A stretch of DNA of 64,000 nucleotides, from contig CAVWNR010000009.1 in NCBI GenBank assembly GCA_963756525.1, positions 620,001-684,000 of the forward strand, read 5' to 3'. The notes under the pieces are model-generated. The model did no database searches. It was not told where the DNA came from and saw nothing but the letters and a program-made list of their open reading frames with translations. Origin of the DNA: CAVWNR01 sp963756525 (GTDB lineage Bacteria > Actinomycetota > Actinomycetes > Mycobacteriales > Jatrophihabitantaceae). The position numbers and the translations under genes were made by a program. The stretch's first letter is position 1; every line of letters starts with the position of its first letter. Positions 49,516 to 57,982 of this stretch are shown here, piece by piece.

Positions 49516-50007
49516 ATGGCCGACTCGTCCTTCGACGTGGTGAGCAAGATCGACCGTCAGGAGGTCGACAACGCCCTCAACCAGGCCGCCAAGGAACTCG
49601 CACAACGCTTCGACTTCCGTGGCACGAACGCGTCCGTGGCGTGGTCCGGCGAGCTCGGCGTGACGATCAAGGCCGACACCGAGGACCGTGCGAAGGCCGC
49701 GCTAGACGTGTTCAAGGAGAAGCTGGTCAAGCGGCAGATCTCGCTGAAGGCGCTCGACGCCGGTGAGCCGCGCGCGTCCGGCAAGCAGTACCTGATCGCC
49801 TGCTCGCTGCGGCAGGGCATCGACGCCGACCATGCGAAGAAGATCGGCAAGCTGATCCGCGACGAGGGACCGAAGGGCGTGCAGGCGCAGATCCAGGGCG
49901 ACCAGCTGCGGGTCAGCGGCAAGAAGAGGGACGACCTACAAGCGGTGCAGTCGTTGCTGCGCGGCGCCGACCTGGACGTGGCCCTGCAGTTCGTCAACTA
50001 CCGATGA
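49516..50007 (+). CDS. yajQ: YajQ-family nucleotide-binding protein (UPF0234)
   Basis: The 163-residue protein (MADSSFDVVSKIDRQEVDNA) has two alpha-beta domains with AQRFDFRGTNASVAW, QISLKALDAGEPRASGKQ, IKLxRDEGPKGVQAQIQG-like (here LIRDEGPKGVQAQIQGDQLR) and VQSLLRGADLDVALQFVNYR. YajQ proteins bind c-di-GMP or other nucleotides in some bacteria. GGGAGGTGAC precedes ATG 49516. Its stop overlaps the rfbA start (ATGA). Confidence 0.93.
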   Translation: MADSSFDVVSKIDRQEVDNALNQAAKELAQRFDFRGTNASVAWSGELGVTIKADTEDRAKAALDVFKEKLVKRQISLKALDAGEPRASGKQYLIACSLRQGIDADHAKKIGKLIRDEGPKGVQAQIQGDQLRVSGKKRDDLQAVQSLLRGADLDVALQFVNYR

Positions 50008-50879
50008 AAGGCATCATCCTGGCCGGCGGCGCCGGCACCCGGCTGCATCCGATCACCCGTGCCGTGAGCAAGCAGCTGCTGCCCGTGTACGACAAGCCGA
50101 TGATCTACTACCCGCTGTCGACGCTGATGCTCGCCGGCATCCGCGACATCCTGGTGATCACCACGCCGCATGACCAAGACCAGTTCGTGCGGTTGCTCGG
50201 CGACGGCGCTGAGCTCGGGATCAACCTGAGCTACGCGGTGCAGCCGGAGCCGAACGGGCTGGCGGAGGCGTTCCGCATCGGCGCCGAGCACATCGGTGGG
50301 GACGCCGCGGCGCTGGTGCTCGGCGACAACATCTTCCACGGCCCGGGGCTCGGCACCCGGCTCACCGATGCCGCGTCTCTAGAGACCGGGTGCCTGCTCT
50401 TCGGGTACCCGGTGCGCGACCCGGAGCGGTACGGGGTCGCCGAGGTCGGCCCGGACGGCGTGCTGCTCTCCATCGAGGAGAAGCCGGCCCATCCGCGGTC
50501 CAACCTCGCCGTCACCGGGTTGTACTTCTACGACCGCGACGTCGTCGAGTTCGCCCGCGACCTAGTGCCGTCCCCCCGAGGCGAGCTCGAGATCACCGAC
50601 CTGAACAACATCTACGTCAAGAACGGCAGCGCGCGGCTGGTCAACCTGGGCCGCGGCACCGCCTGGCTCGACACCGGCACCCACGACTCGCTGCTCGAGG
50701 CCGGCCAGTTCGTCCAGGTGCTCGAGCACCGGCAGGGTGTCCGGATCGCCTGCCTGGAGGAGACCGCATTGACGGCCGGGTTCATCGATGCCGCCCAGGC
50801 ATACCGGCTGGGCGAGGCGCTCGGGAAGTCCAGCTACGGCCAGTACGTCATGGAGGTCGCCCACGCCCACGGCGCCTGA
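50004..50879 (+). CDS. rfbA: Glucose-1-phosphate thymidylyltransferase
   Basis: The 291-residue protein has the nucleotidyltransferase signature KGIILAGGAGTRLHPITRAV, SKQLLPVYDKPMIYYPLSTL, LVLGDNIFHG and LGRGTAWLDTGTHDSLLEA. It makes dTDP-glucose, the first step of dTDP-L-rhamnose synthesis for cell-wall arabinogalactan or exopolysaccharide. No rfbB, C or D genes are nearby. It is translationally coupled to yajQ and ended by a strong palindrome. Confidence 0.95.
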   Translation: MKGIILAGGAGTRLHPITRAVSKQLLPVYDKPMIYYPLSTLMLAGIRDILVITTPHDQDQFVRLLGDGAELGINLSYAVQPEPNGLAEAFRIGAEHIGGDAAALVLGDNIFHGPGLGTRLTDAASLETGCLLFGYPVRDPERYGVAEVGPDGVLLSIEEKPAHPRSNLAVTGLYFYDRDVVEFARDLVPSPRGELEITDLNNIYVKNGSARLVNLGRGTAWLDTGTHDSLLEAGQFVQVLEHRQGVRIACLEETALTAGFIDAAQAYRLGEALGKSSYGQYVMEVAHAHGA

Positions 50880-50881
50880 CC

Positions 50882-50929
50882 CGCTTTTGGCAGATTGGGG
50901 CCGTATAGGCTCCCAATCTGCCAAAAGCG
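50882..50929. terminator. 18-bp-stem bidirectional terminator; CGCTTTTGGCAG palindrome, copy 2
   Basis: CGCTTTTGGCAGATTGGG (50882-50899) is perfectly complementary to 50912-50929 with a 12-base loop. It fills the gap between the convergent rfbA and htpX stops. A T-run on each strand lies inside the arms. Confidence 0.85.
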
Positions 50930-51796
50930 TCAGCGCCAGTAACGCGGGTCCTGCTGCGCCATGGCTTCCAGCCGCTGGATGCGACGCGGCATCGGCGGGT
51001 GGGTGGAGAAGAGGTTTCCCACGCCCTGCCCGCGGAACGGGTTGGCGATCATCAAGTGACTCGTGCTCACCAGGCCGGGTTGCTGCGGCAGCGGCGCCCG
51101 TTGGGTGCCGACCTCCAGCTTGCGCAGCGCGCTCGCCAGCGCCAGCGGGTCATTGGAGAGCTCCGCGCCCGACTCGTCGGCCTGGTACTCGCGAGAACGA
51201 CTGATCGCCAGCTGGATGAGGCCCGCGGCCAGCGGGCCGAGGATGAGCATGAGCAGCTCGGCGAAGGGGTTACGGTCGCGATCGTTGCCGCCGCCGAAGA
51301 AGATCGCGAAGTTCGCCACATAGGTGATGCCGGCGGCGATGGTGGCCGCCACCGAGGAGATCAGGATGTCGCGGTTGTAGACGTGGCTGAGCTCGTGGCC
51401 CAGCACGGCGCGCATCTCACGCCGGTCGAGGATCTGCAAGATCCCCTCGGTGGCGCAGACCGCGGCGTGCCGCGGGCTGCGCCCGGTGGCGAACGCGTTG
51501 GGCTGGATGGCCGGCGAGACGTACAGCCGCGGCATCGGCTGGCGGGCGGCGGTGGCCAGCTCGCGGACGATCGCGTACATCTGCGGCTGCTCGGCCTCGC
51601 TCACCGGCCGGGCCCGCATGGATGTCAGCGCGATCCGGTCGGAGAAGAAGTAGGTCCCCGCATTGATCGCGACTGCCACGATGATCGCGATCGTCATCCC
51701 CTCGACGCCGAAGAAGATCCGTCCCAGGAAGATCAGCAGCGCGGCGAGGGCTCCCATGAGCACCGCCGTCTTCAACCCGTTGGCTGTACCGTGCAC
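50930..51796 (-). CDS. htpX: Membrane zinc protease HtpX
   Basis: The 288-residue protein has two N-terminal membrane helices, a zinc motif VLGHELSHVYNRD (HExxH), two further helices (VAATIAAGITYVANFAIFFG and LLMLILGPLAAGLIQLAI) and SREYQADESGAEL with the third ligand Glu. It degrades misfolded membrane proteins, with the catalytic domain in the cytoplasm. It starts at GTG 51796. Full length for the family. Confidence 0.95.
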   Translation of the reverse strand: MHGTANGLKTAVLMGALAALLIFLGRIFFGVEGMTIAIIVAVAINAGTYFFSDRIALTSMRARPVSEAEQPQMYAIVRELATAARQPMPRLYVSPAIQPNAFATGRSPRHAAVCATEGILQILDRREMRAVLGHELSHVYNRDILISSVAATIAAGITYVANFAIFFGGGNDRDRNPFAELLMLILGPLAAGLIQLAISRSREYQADESGAELSNDPLALASALRKLEVGTQRAPLPQQPGLVSTSHLMIANPFRGQGVGNLFSTHPPMPRRIQRLEAMAQQDPRYWR

Positions 51797-51856
51797 GTCC
51801 TGGCAACGTGCGACGCGGTATCAGCCGTTCCCACGGCGGCTGGTTGACTCGGACAC

Positions 51857-52345
51857 ATGCCCGCCATCGATCAGCTGCTCGAGGCCAACGCCGGCTACGC
51901 CCGTGACTTCCCCGCCGGCTTGTCGCAACGCCCCCGGCTCGGCCTCGCGGTGGTTGCCTGCATGGACGCGCGGCTCGACCTCTCGCGCGCGCTCGGTCTG
52001 ACCGCCGGGGACGCGCACCTGATCCGCAACGCCGGCGGACAGATCACCGACGACGTGCTGCGCTCGCTCGCGATCAGCCAGCGCAGCCTGGGCACGCGCG
52101 AGGTGATGCTCGTCAAGCACACCGACTGCGGGCTGCTCCGCTTCAACGACGACGCGTTCCGCGCCGAGCTGACCGCCGAATCCGGCGTCGCGCCGTCGTG
52201 GCGGGTGCCCGGGTTCACCGACCTGGCCGCGGACGTCCGCGCCGGCGAACGACGGGTTCGCGAGTGCCCGTGGCTGCCCTGCCACGACCAGGTCCGCGGG
52301 TTCGTCTTCGACGTGCAGACCGGCCGGCTCGACGAGATCGCCTAG
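51857..52345 (+). CDS. Beta-class carbonic anhydrase
   Basis: The 162-residue protein has the zinc-binding set of beta-carbonic anhydrases: Cys in VVACMDARLD, His and Cys in VKHTDCGLLRF, with RNAGGQITDDVLRSLAISQR between them. It interconverts CO2 and bicarbonate. The length fits the short actinobacterial type. Its 3' end overlaps the convergent gene at 52342 by four bases. Confidence 0.93.
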   Translation: MPAIDQLLEANAGYARDFPAGLSQRPRLGLAVVACMDARLDLSRALGLTAGDAHLIRNAGGQITDDVLRSLAISQRSLGTREVMLVKHTDCGLLRFNDDAFRAELTAESGVAPSWRVPGFTDLAADVRAGERRVRECPWLPCHDQVRGFVFDVQTGRLDEIA

Positions 52346-52734
52346 GCCGCCCAGCGGAACGAGCTCATCAGCGCCTGGATGCGACCCGTCAGCTCAGCAT
52401 CAAGATCGCCGTCCACGTGGAACTCGGCCACCAGCGCCAGGCGCCCGTCCGGCGACGGCACCAGGTAGCGCACCGCTCCGGCACCGTCGAGCAGCTCCGC
52501 GGCGACGCCGCCCACCGGCCCGGGCAGGGTCGGTGGCGTCTCGCCGTCCAGCAGACCGACGGTGAGCACGGCGCTGGCGCACCGGAACTCGTCGCCGCCG
52601 AAGACCGCCGTGCTCAACACCGCCAGCAGCGGAGCACCGGCCAGCTCGTCGGAAAGCCCGGCGTCCTGCGGCGTGACGACCAGCCAGTCCCGGCAGTCCA
52701 GCTCGAAGGCCGGCAGGACAGCATCCCCCTGCAT
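52342..52734 (-). CDS. Uncharacterised protein, last gene of the T7SS-like module
   Basis: The 130-residue protein has no signal peptide, membrane helix or known motif. It reads as alternating beta-strands and a helix at the end (TGRIQALMSSFRW), similar in style to the gene upstream of it. It starts at ATG 52734, 55 bases after that gene. By position it may be a chaperone or immunity-type partner of the WXG-like protein; nothing in the sequence proves this. Confidence 0.6.
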   Translation of the reverse strand: MQGDAVLPAFELDCRDWLVVTPQDAGLSDELAGAPLLAVLSTAVFGGDEFRCASAVLTVGLLDGETPPTLPGPVGGVAAELLDGAGAVRYLVPSPDGRLALVAEFHVDGDLDAELTGRIQALMSSFRWAA

Positions 52735-52789
52735 GGCCCCTCCTCGACATTTTCGCCGGCCTGCGATTCTGTCATCGCCGTTAGCCGGC

Positions 52790-53323
52790 TTACAGATTCA
52801 TACCCGCCGCACAAGGCGTGATCACCGCTGGCGGCGAATTCCCGGCACAATCCCGAACGATCCGGGCAGCCGAGACGACCCGCGCAATCTCCCGCACTAC
52901 GGCCCGCTCGCTCGGCACGGGAACGGCCTCGAATACCAGGAGCAGCGTCGCGCCGGCGCAGGCGAGCAGGTAGGTGACGAGGACGGTCGGCAGCGGATGC
53001 TGCGCGGTTGCCGGCTCGCGGCGCACGATCGCCAGGAGCGGCACGCCGTCCAGGTCGGCCTGGGCCACCGACTCACCCTGCGCGTCCAGCAGCGCGCGCA
53101 GATCGTCCGGCCCGACCGGCAGCGGTGCGCGCACCAGCAGCACACCGAGGATCGCCGGGCTGCCCGGACCCTCGCGGTCGTCGGGGAGGCGTACGAGCAG
53201 ATGTGGTGCTGTTCCGGTCGCCGCCAGCTGGCCGCCGACGCGGTGCGGGCGGTCCCACGCAAGCCGCACCCAGCCGTCCGGCAACTCGAACTCCACCCCG
53301 ATCGGCGCACCGGCTTCGCTCAT
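52790..53323 (-). CDS. Uncharacterised protein of the T7SS-like module
   Basis: The 177-residue protein begins with VEFELPDGWVRLAWD, a pattern also seen in ESX-associated accessory proteins. It has a mixed alpha-beta composition with LPTVLVTYLLACAGATLLLV as a hydrophobic strand or helix. Its start overlaps the stop of the WXG-like gene (ATGA). It resembles the 130-residue downstream protein in layout, and the two may be paralogous partners. Function is unknown. Confidence 0.6.
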   Translation of the reverse strand: MSEAGAPIGVEFELPDGWVRLAWDRPHRVGGQLAATGTAPHLLVRLPDDREGPGSPAILGVLLVRAPLPVGPDDLRALLDAQGESVAQADLDGVPLLAIVRREPATAQHPLPTVLVTYLLACAGATLLLVFEAVPVPSERAVVREIARVVSAARIVRDCAGNSPPAVITPCAAGMNL

Positions 53324-54534
53324 CCGGTCGCTGCCGCGGCGAGCTTGCGCAGGTACGGCACCGCGTCCTCGATCCGTTCACGGACGACGCCGCGCGGCAG
53401 TATGTCGTCCAGCGGTTTCCAGACGACCCGCAACGGGCTACGCCAGCTGTCCGCCCACCGGTCGGAGCTGTGGTCGTCGGCGGTGTTGGCGGCGGCGAGC
53501 CCGCCGAGCGCGGCGCCGGTGTCACGGTTGGTCCACAGTCCGGCCGCGTAGTCGGTGACGTGCGGCTGCTGCAGCGCCCCGAGCCGCAGCGTGCGCACGT
53601 CGTCCCAGCCGAGCACCGCGTCCTGCCAGGCGGTCCGATACGAGCCGCCGAGTTCCCTGGCGAGGGTCCGCGTGCCCGCCGCCGCGGCGGTGACGCTGTC
53701 GCTCGCTGCCGCAGCCGCCTGGTACCCGGCCCGAACGCCCTTGGCCGCCCCGGTCGCGGGAATGCAGCCCAGCGCGTCGGCCGCGAGATCCGCGGTGCTG
53801 AGGTTCTCGCCGTACCCGAGCGTGCGGTCGAGGTCCGCGCCGAAGGCCACCGCGGAGGTCGCGGTGGAGATGCCCAACAGCACGGCGGCAGCCGGTGGGC
53901 AGATGGCGAGGGACAGGATGCCCAGCACCGCGGTGATCGTCGAGATGTCGCCCATGACCGTCGAGGCGGTGTCGACGAACGCCTGCCAGCCGTGCGGGTT
54001 GTGCAGCCGGTCGTGGCTGTCGATGCGCCGAAGGCCGTGGACGCAGATGCTCACCGCGTCCACCCAGTCGTCGTAGCATTCGCCGAACCGCCGCGCGGCC
54101 GCGGCACACTCCTGCATCTGCGGCTGCACGGCCGGATGGGCCGCGCCTGCCGCGCTCTGGTAGCCGGCCAGCGCGTCGGCAACCCTGCTGCGCGCAACCG
54201 GCAGGTCCAGCTGGGCGCGGTCGAGTGCCGCCGCATACCGCCGCAGCAGCCGGGCGTAGCCGGCATAGCGCTCCGGCACGTCGTCGAGATGCGCTGCGGC
54301 CGGTTCCTTCGCCTTCTGCTTGAACGCGCTCGCAGCCTGGCCGGACCAGGTGGAGTCCAGGTCCGCGATGGTGCGCAGCTGGGCCAGCGCCGAGCGGAGG
54401 TCCTCGGCGGTGCGCGCCAGGGCGTCGGCCGTGGCGCGCAGCCGGGACGGGTCGCCGGTCGGCATGTCGATCGCCAGGCAGGATCGGGCCGCCTGCACCG
54501 GGTCAGCCGGCAGGTCGAGCCGATGCACACTCAT
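53320..54534 (-). CDS. WXG100-like type VII secretion substrate, possible toxin
   Basis: The 404-residue protein has an N-terminal helical domain with a WXG turn (STWSGQAASAFKQKA, about residue 61) and a long helical hairpin to about 200. A glycine/alanine-rich hydrophobic segment follows (ITAVLGILSLAICPPAAAVL, then STATSAVAFGADLDRTLGY), and then a C-terminal region of about 130 residues without a recognised toxin fold. This layout is that of LXG/WXG polymorphic effectors. It is coupled by ATGA overlaps to an EspC-like gene upstream and to an uncharacterised gene downstream. Confidence 0.7.
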   Translation of the reverse strand: MSVHRLDLPADPVQAARSCLAIDMPTGDPSRLRATADALARTAEDLRSALAQLRTIADLDSTWSGQAASAFKQKAKEPAAAHLDDVPERYAGYARLLRRYAAALDRAQLDLPVARSRVADALAGYQSAAGAAHPAVQPQMQECAAAARRFGECYDDWVDAVSICVHGLRRIDSHDRLHNPHGWQAFVDTASTVMGDISTITAVLGILSLAICPPAAAVLLGISTATSAVAFGADLDRTLGYGENLSTADLAADALGCIPATGAAKGVRAGYQAAAAASDSVTAAAAGTRTLARELGGSYRTAWQDAVLGWDDVRTLRLGALQQPHVTDYAAGLWTNRDTGAALGGLAAANTADDHSSDRWADSWRSPLRVVWKPLDDILPRGVVRERIEDAVPYLRKLAAAATG

Positions 54535-54815
54535 CGGCTACGGCCCGGCACGGTCGCCGCCGCGCTGATCGTGGACTCGGCCCGGGCATAGGCGTCGGCG
54601 GCAGCGCTCGCCGCCCGCCCCACGTCGGTCAGGTAGCCGGTGATCTCGGCCCGCTTGCGCGACCAGTCGCGTTGCACGTCGAGCAGCGCGCTGCCGACGT
54701 GCGGGTCGCCTGCGGCGTCGGTGAAGTCATGGGTCGCGCTGCGGTTGAGCTGGTCGCCGAGCGCGGCGAGACGGGCGCCGAGCCTCGCGAGCTCGACCGG
54801 GTCGACCTGGATCAT
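54531..54815 (-). CDS. EspC-like small type VII secretion protein
   Basis: The 94-residue protein is a predicted helix-turn-helix hairpin (PVELARLGARLAALGDQLNR, then VQRDWSRKRAEITGYLTDVG). It carries a YxxxE sequence (YARAE) near the C-terminus, which fits the T7SS secretion signal. It resembles the ESX EspC family. ATG 54815 opens the four-gene module, and the stop overlaps the next start. It probably forms a heterodimer with the WXG domain of the downstream protein. Confidence 0.65.
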   Translation of the reverse strand: MIQVDPVELARLGARLAALGDQLNRSATHDFTDAAGDPHVGSALLDVQRDWSRKRAEITGYLTDVGRAASAAADAYARAESTISAAATVPGRSR

Positions 54816-55026
54816 GGCTCCGCACGCTAGCCAGGTCCGCGGCGGCGGTGCGCGCAGTTATCCACAGGCTCGCCCGGTGAGGCATGCCACCGGCTTGCGG
54901 GGCCCCAGCCCCTTACGATGTACACATCGGGTTTTGCCGCGTCCGCGACCGAGCCGCAGCCGTCTCGGACACCGAGGACGCCGACGTGCCCGCGTCCGCT
55001 ACGGCGCCAGGAGGCCGACCGCCCGC

Positions 55027-56883
55027 ATGAAGAACGTCCAGCAGCTCGACCAGGTCGTCATCCGGATCGCCGGGGACTCCGGCGACGGGATGCAGCTGAC
55101 CGGCGACCGGTTCACCCAGGAAACCGCGGCCTTCGGCAACGACCTGGCGACGTTCCCCAACTTCCCCGCCGAGATCCGCGCGCCGGCCGGGACGCTGCCC
55201 GGCGTCTCGTCGTTCCAGCTGCACTTCGCCGACCACGACATCCTCACCCCGGGCGACTGCCCGGACGTGCTGGTGGCGATGAATCCCGCCGCGCTGAAGG
55301 CGAACCTCGCCGACCTGCCCCAGCACGGGACCATCATCGTCGACACGCACGACTTCACCGAGCGCGCGCTGGCCCGGGTCGGCTGGAAGGCCAACCCGCT
55401 CGAGGACGGCTCGCTGGACGACTTCACCGTCCACGCGCTCGACCTGACCCAGCTGACGCTCGACGCGCTGGCCGACACCCCGCTGTCACGCAAGGACGCC
55501 GGCCGCAGCAAGAACATGTTCGCCCTCGGGCTGCTGTGCTGGATGTACTCGCGCCCGGTCGAGAGCACGCTGGAGTTCCTGCGCCGCAAGTTCGCCCGCC
55601 AACCCGACATCGCCGAGGCGAACATCACCGCGTTCAAGGCCGGCTGGAACTACGGCGAGACCACCGAGGCGTTCGCGGTCCACTACGAGGTGAAGCCCGC
55701 CGCGCTGCCCGCCGGCTTGTACCGGAACATCACCGGCAACCTCGCGCTCTCCTACGGACTGCTCGCGGCCGCCGAGCGGGCGAGGCTGCCGCTGTTCCTC
55801 GGCGCCTACCCGATCACGCCCGCCAGCGACATCCTGCACGAGATGAGCAAGCACAAGCGCTTCGGCGTGCGCACCTTCCAGGCCGAGGACGAGATCGCCG
55901 GCATCGGCGCGGCGCTGGGCGCGGCGTTCGGCGGGGCGCTGGCGGTGACCACGTCCTCCGGTCCGGGGATCGCGTTGAAAGGCGAGACGATCGGACTGGC
56001 GGTGGCGATCGAGCTGCCTCTGGTGGTGTGCGACATCCAGCGCGGCGGCCCGTCGACCGGACTGCCCACCAAGACCGAGCAGTCCGACCTGCTGCAGGCG
56101 GTGTTCGGCCGCAACGCCGAGGCGCCGGTGCCGGTGGTGGCCGCGCAGTCGCCGGGCGACTGCTTCTACACCGCGATCGAGGCCGCGCGGATCGCGCTGA
56201 CCTACCGCACCCCGGTGTTCCTGCTCTCCGACGGGTACCTGGCCAACGGCTCGGAGCCGTGGCGCATCCCCGCCGTCGATGAGTTGCCAGACATCTTCGT
56301 GCCGTTCGCCACCGAGCCGAACGGGACTGGAGACGCAGCCGGGGCGTTCCTGCCGTTCCTGCGCGACCCGGAGACGCTGGCCCGGCCGTGGGCGGTGCCC
56401 GGCACACCGGGGCTCGAGCACCGCGTCGGAGGCATCGAGAAGGCCGACAAGACCGGCAACATCAGCTACGACCCGGACAACCACGACTTCATGGTCCGCA
56501 CCCGGCAGGCGAAGATCGACGGCATTGCCCGGTCCATCCCGCCGCTGACGGTAGACGACCCCGACGGGGACGCGCGGGTGCTGGCGCTCGGGTGGGGATC
56601 GACGTACGGGCCGATCGGCGCGGCCTGCCGCCAGGTGCGCCGGCGGGGCTACCCGATCGCGCAGGTGCACCTGCGCCATCTCAACCCGTTCCCGCCGAAC
56701 CTCGGCGAGATCCTCGCCCGCTACGAGCGGATCGTCATCCCGGAGATGAACCTGGGGCAGCTTGCCACGCTGATCCGCGCCCGGTTCCTCGTGGACACGA
56801 TCAGCTACACCCAGGTCCGCGGGCTGCCGTTCAAGGCGGCCGAGCTGGCCGACATGCTGCAAGGAGTGATCGACAATGACTGA
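55027..56883 (+). CDS. korA: 2-oxoglutarate:ferredoxin oxidoreductase subunit alpha (KorA)
   Basis: The 618-residue protein fuses the gamma domain (VIRIAGDSGDGMQLTGDRFT, residues 1-190) to the alpha domain (LFLGAYPITPASDILHEMSK, DIQRGGPSTGLPTKTEQSDL), as in KorA/OorA. With KorB it converts 2-oxoglutarate and CoA to succinyl-CoA, reducing ferredoxin, an alternative to the dehydrogenase complex. ATG 55027 is preceded by AGGAGG; the longer frame upstream is spurious. It overlaps korB by eight bases. Confidence 0.93.
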   Translation: MKNVQQLDQVVIRIAGDSGDGMQLTGDRFTQETAAFGNDLATFPNFPAEIRAPAGTLPGVSSFQLHFADHDILTPGDCPDVLVAMNPAALKANLADLPQHGTIIVDTHDFTERALARVGWKANPLEDGSLDDFTVHALDLTQLTLDALADTPLSRKDAGRSKNMFALGLLCWMYSRPVESTLEFLRRKFARQPDIAEANITAFKAGWNYGETTEAFAVHYEVKPAALPAGLYRNITGNLALSYGLLAAAERARLPLFLGAYPITPASDILHEMSKHKRFGVRTFQAEDEIAGIGAALGAAFGGALAVTTSSGPGIALKGETIGLAVAIELPLVVCDIQRGGPSTGLPTKTEQSDLLQAVFGRNAEAPVPVVAAQSPGDCFYTAIEAARIALTYRTPVFLLSDGYLANGSEPWRIPAVDELPDIFVPFATEPNGTGDAAGAFLPFLRDPETLARPWAVPGTPGLEHRVGGIEKADKTGNISYDPDNHDFMVRTRQAKIDGIARSIPPLTVDDPDGDARVLALGWGSTYGPIGAACRQVRRRGYPIAQVHLRHLNPFPPNLGEILARYERIVIPEMNLGQLATLIRARFLVDTISYTQVRGLPFKAAELADMLQGVIDND

Positions 56884-57904
56884 CGTCGCAGGCTCGGGCT
56901 TGAAGGCGAAGGACTTCAAGACCGACCAGGAGGTCCGCTGGTGCCCCGGCTGCGGCGACTACGCCGTCCTCGCCGCGGTGCAGGGGTTCATGCCCGAACT
57001 GGGACTGCCTCGCGAGAAGATCGTGTTCATCTCCGGGATCGGCTGCTCGTCGCGGTTCCCGTACTACATGAACACCTACGGCATGCACTCGATCCACGGC
57101 CGCGCGCCGGCGATCGCCACCGGGCTGGCGTCGTCGCGTCCGGACCTGTCGGTGTGGGTGATCACCGGCGACGGCGACGCGCTGTCGATCGGCGGCAACC
57201 ACCTCATCCACGCGCTGCGCCGCAACGTGAACCTCAAGATCCTGCTGTTCAACAACCGGATCTACGGGCTCACCAAGGGTCAGTACTCCCCGACGTCCGA
57301 ACTCGGCAAGATCACCAAGTCTACCCCCTTCGGCTCGCTGGACCATCCGTTCAATCCGGTGTCGCTCGCGCTCGGCGCCGAGGCGTCGTTCGTGGCCCGG
57401 ACGCTGGACTCCGATCGCAAGCACCTCACCTCGGTGTTGCGCGCGGCCGGCGACCACCGGGGCACCGCGCTGATCGAGGTCTACCAGAACTGCAACATCT
57501 TCAACGACGGCGCGTTCGACCTGCTCAAGCAGGCCGATACCCGCGACGACTGGACGATCCGCATGGAGCACGGCGCGCCGCTGCGCTTCGGCGCGGACGG
57601 GTCGAAGGCCGTGGTCCGCGGGACGGACGGCGCGCTCGCGATCGAGGATGGTGTGGCCGAGGACGACCCGCGGGTGGTCGTGCACGACGCGCACGCCGAT
57701 GATTCGTCCTACGCGTTCGCGCTGTCGCGGCTGTCGTCCCGCGAGCGCCGGCTCGCGCCGATGGGCGTCTTCCGCGACGTGAGCCGCCCGGCCTACGACG
57801 CGATGATGACCGAGCAGCTCGATCGCGCCCGCGCCCAGGATCCCGGCGACGCCGCCGCGCTGCAGACCCTGCTGCGCGGCAGCGACACCTGGCAGGTCGG
57901 CTGA
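56876..57904 (+). CDS. korB: 2-oxoglutarate:ferredoxin oxidoreductase subunit beta (KorB)
   Basis: The 342-residue protein binds thiamine diphosphate (WVITGDGDALSIGGNHLIHA then NLKILLFNNRIYGLTKGQY) and an iron-sulfur cluster (VRWCPGCGDYAVL, GIGCSSRFPYYM and the later EVYQNCNIFND cysteine). It forms the catalytic half of KorAB. AAGGAG precedes ATG 56876 within the korA end. KorAB, Sdh1 and Nuo in one region are consistent with a flexible, low-oxygen-capable TCA cycle. Confidence 0.94.
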   Translation: MTDVAGSGLKAKDFKTDQEVRWCPGCGDYAVLAAVQGFMPELGLPREKIVFISGIGCSSRFPYYMNTYGMHSIHGRAPAIATGLASSRPDLSVWVITGDGDALSIGGNHLIHALRRNVNLKILLFNNRIYGLTKGQYSPTSELGKITKSTPFGSLDHPFNPVSLALGAEASFVARTLDSDRKHLTSVLRAAGDHRGTALIEVYQNCNIFNDGAFDLLKQADTRDDWTIRMEHGAPLRFGADGSKAVVRGTDGALAIEDGVAEDDPRVVVHDAHADDSSYAFALSRLSSRERRLAPMGVFRDVSRPAYDAMMTEQLDRARAQDPGDAAALQTLLRGSDTWQVG

Positions 57905-57982
57905 GCGCGGCCCGGGGAGCGCCGAGCCACTGGCTGTGAAATGGCCGGGGTATCGGGGGGGATGGTCGCCTAGCCTGGCACG

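Noticed and set aside
54857..54865. Perfect DnaA box (TTATCCACA) upstream of korA
   Set aside because: It is single, with no AT-rich region, dnaA, dnaN or further boxes nearby, so it does not mark an origin.
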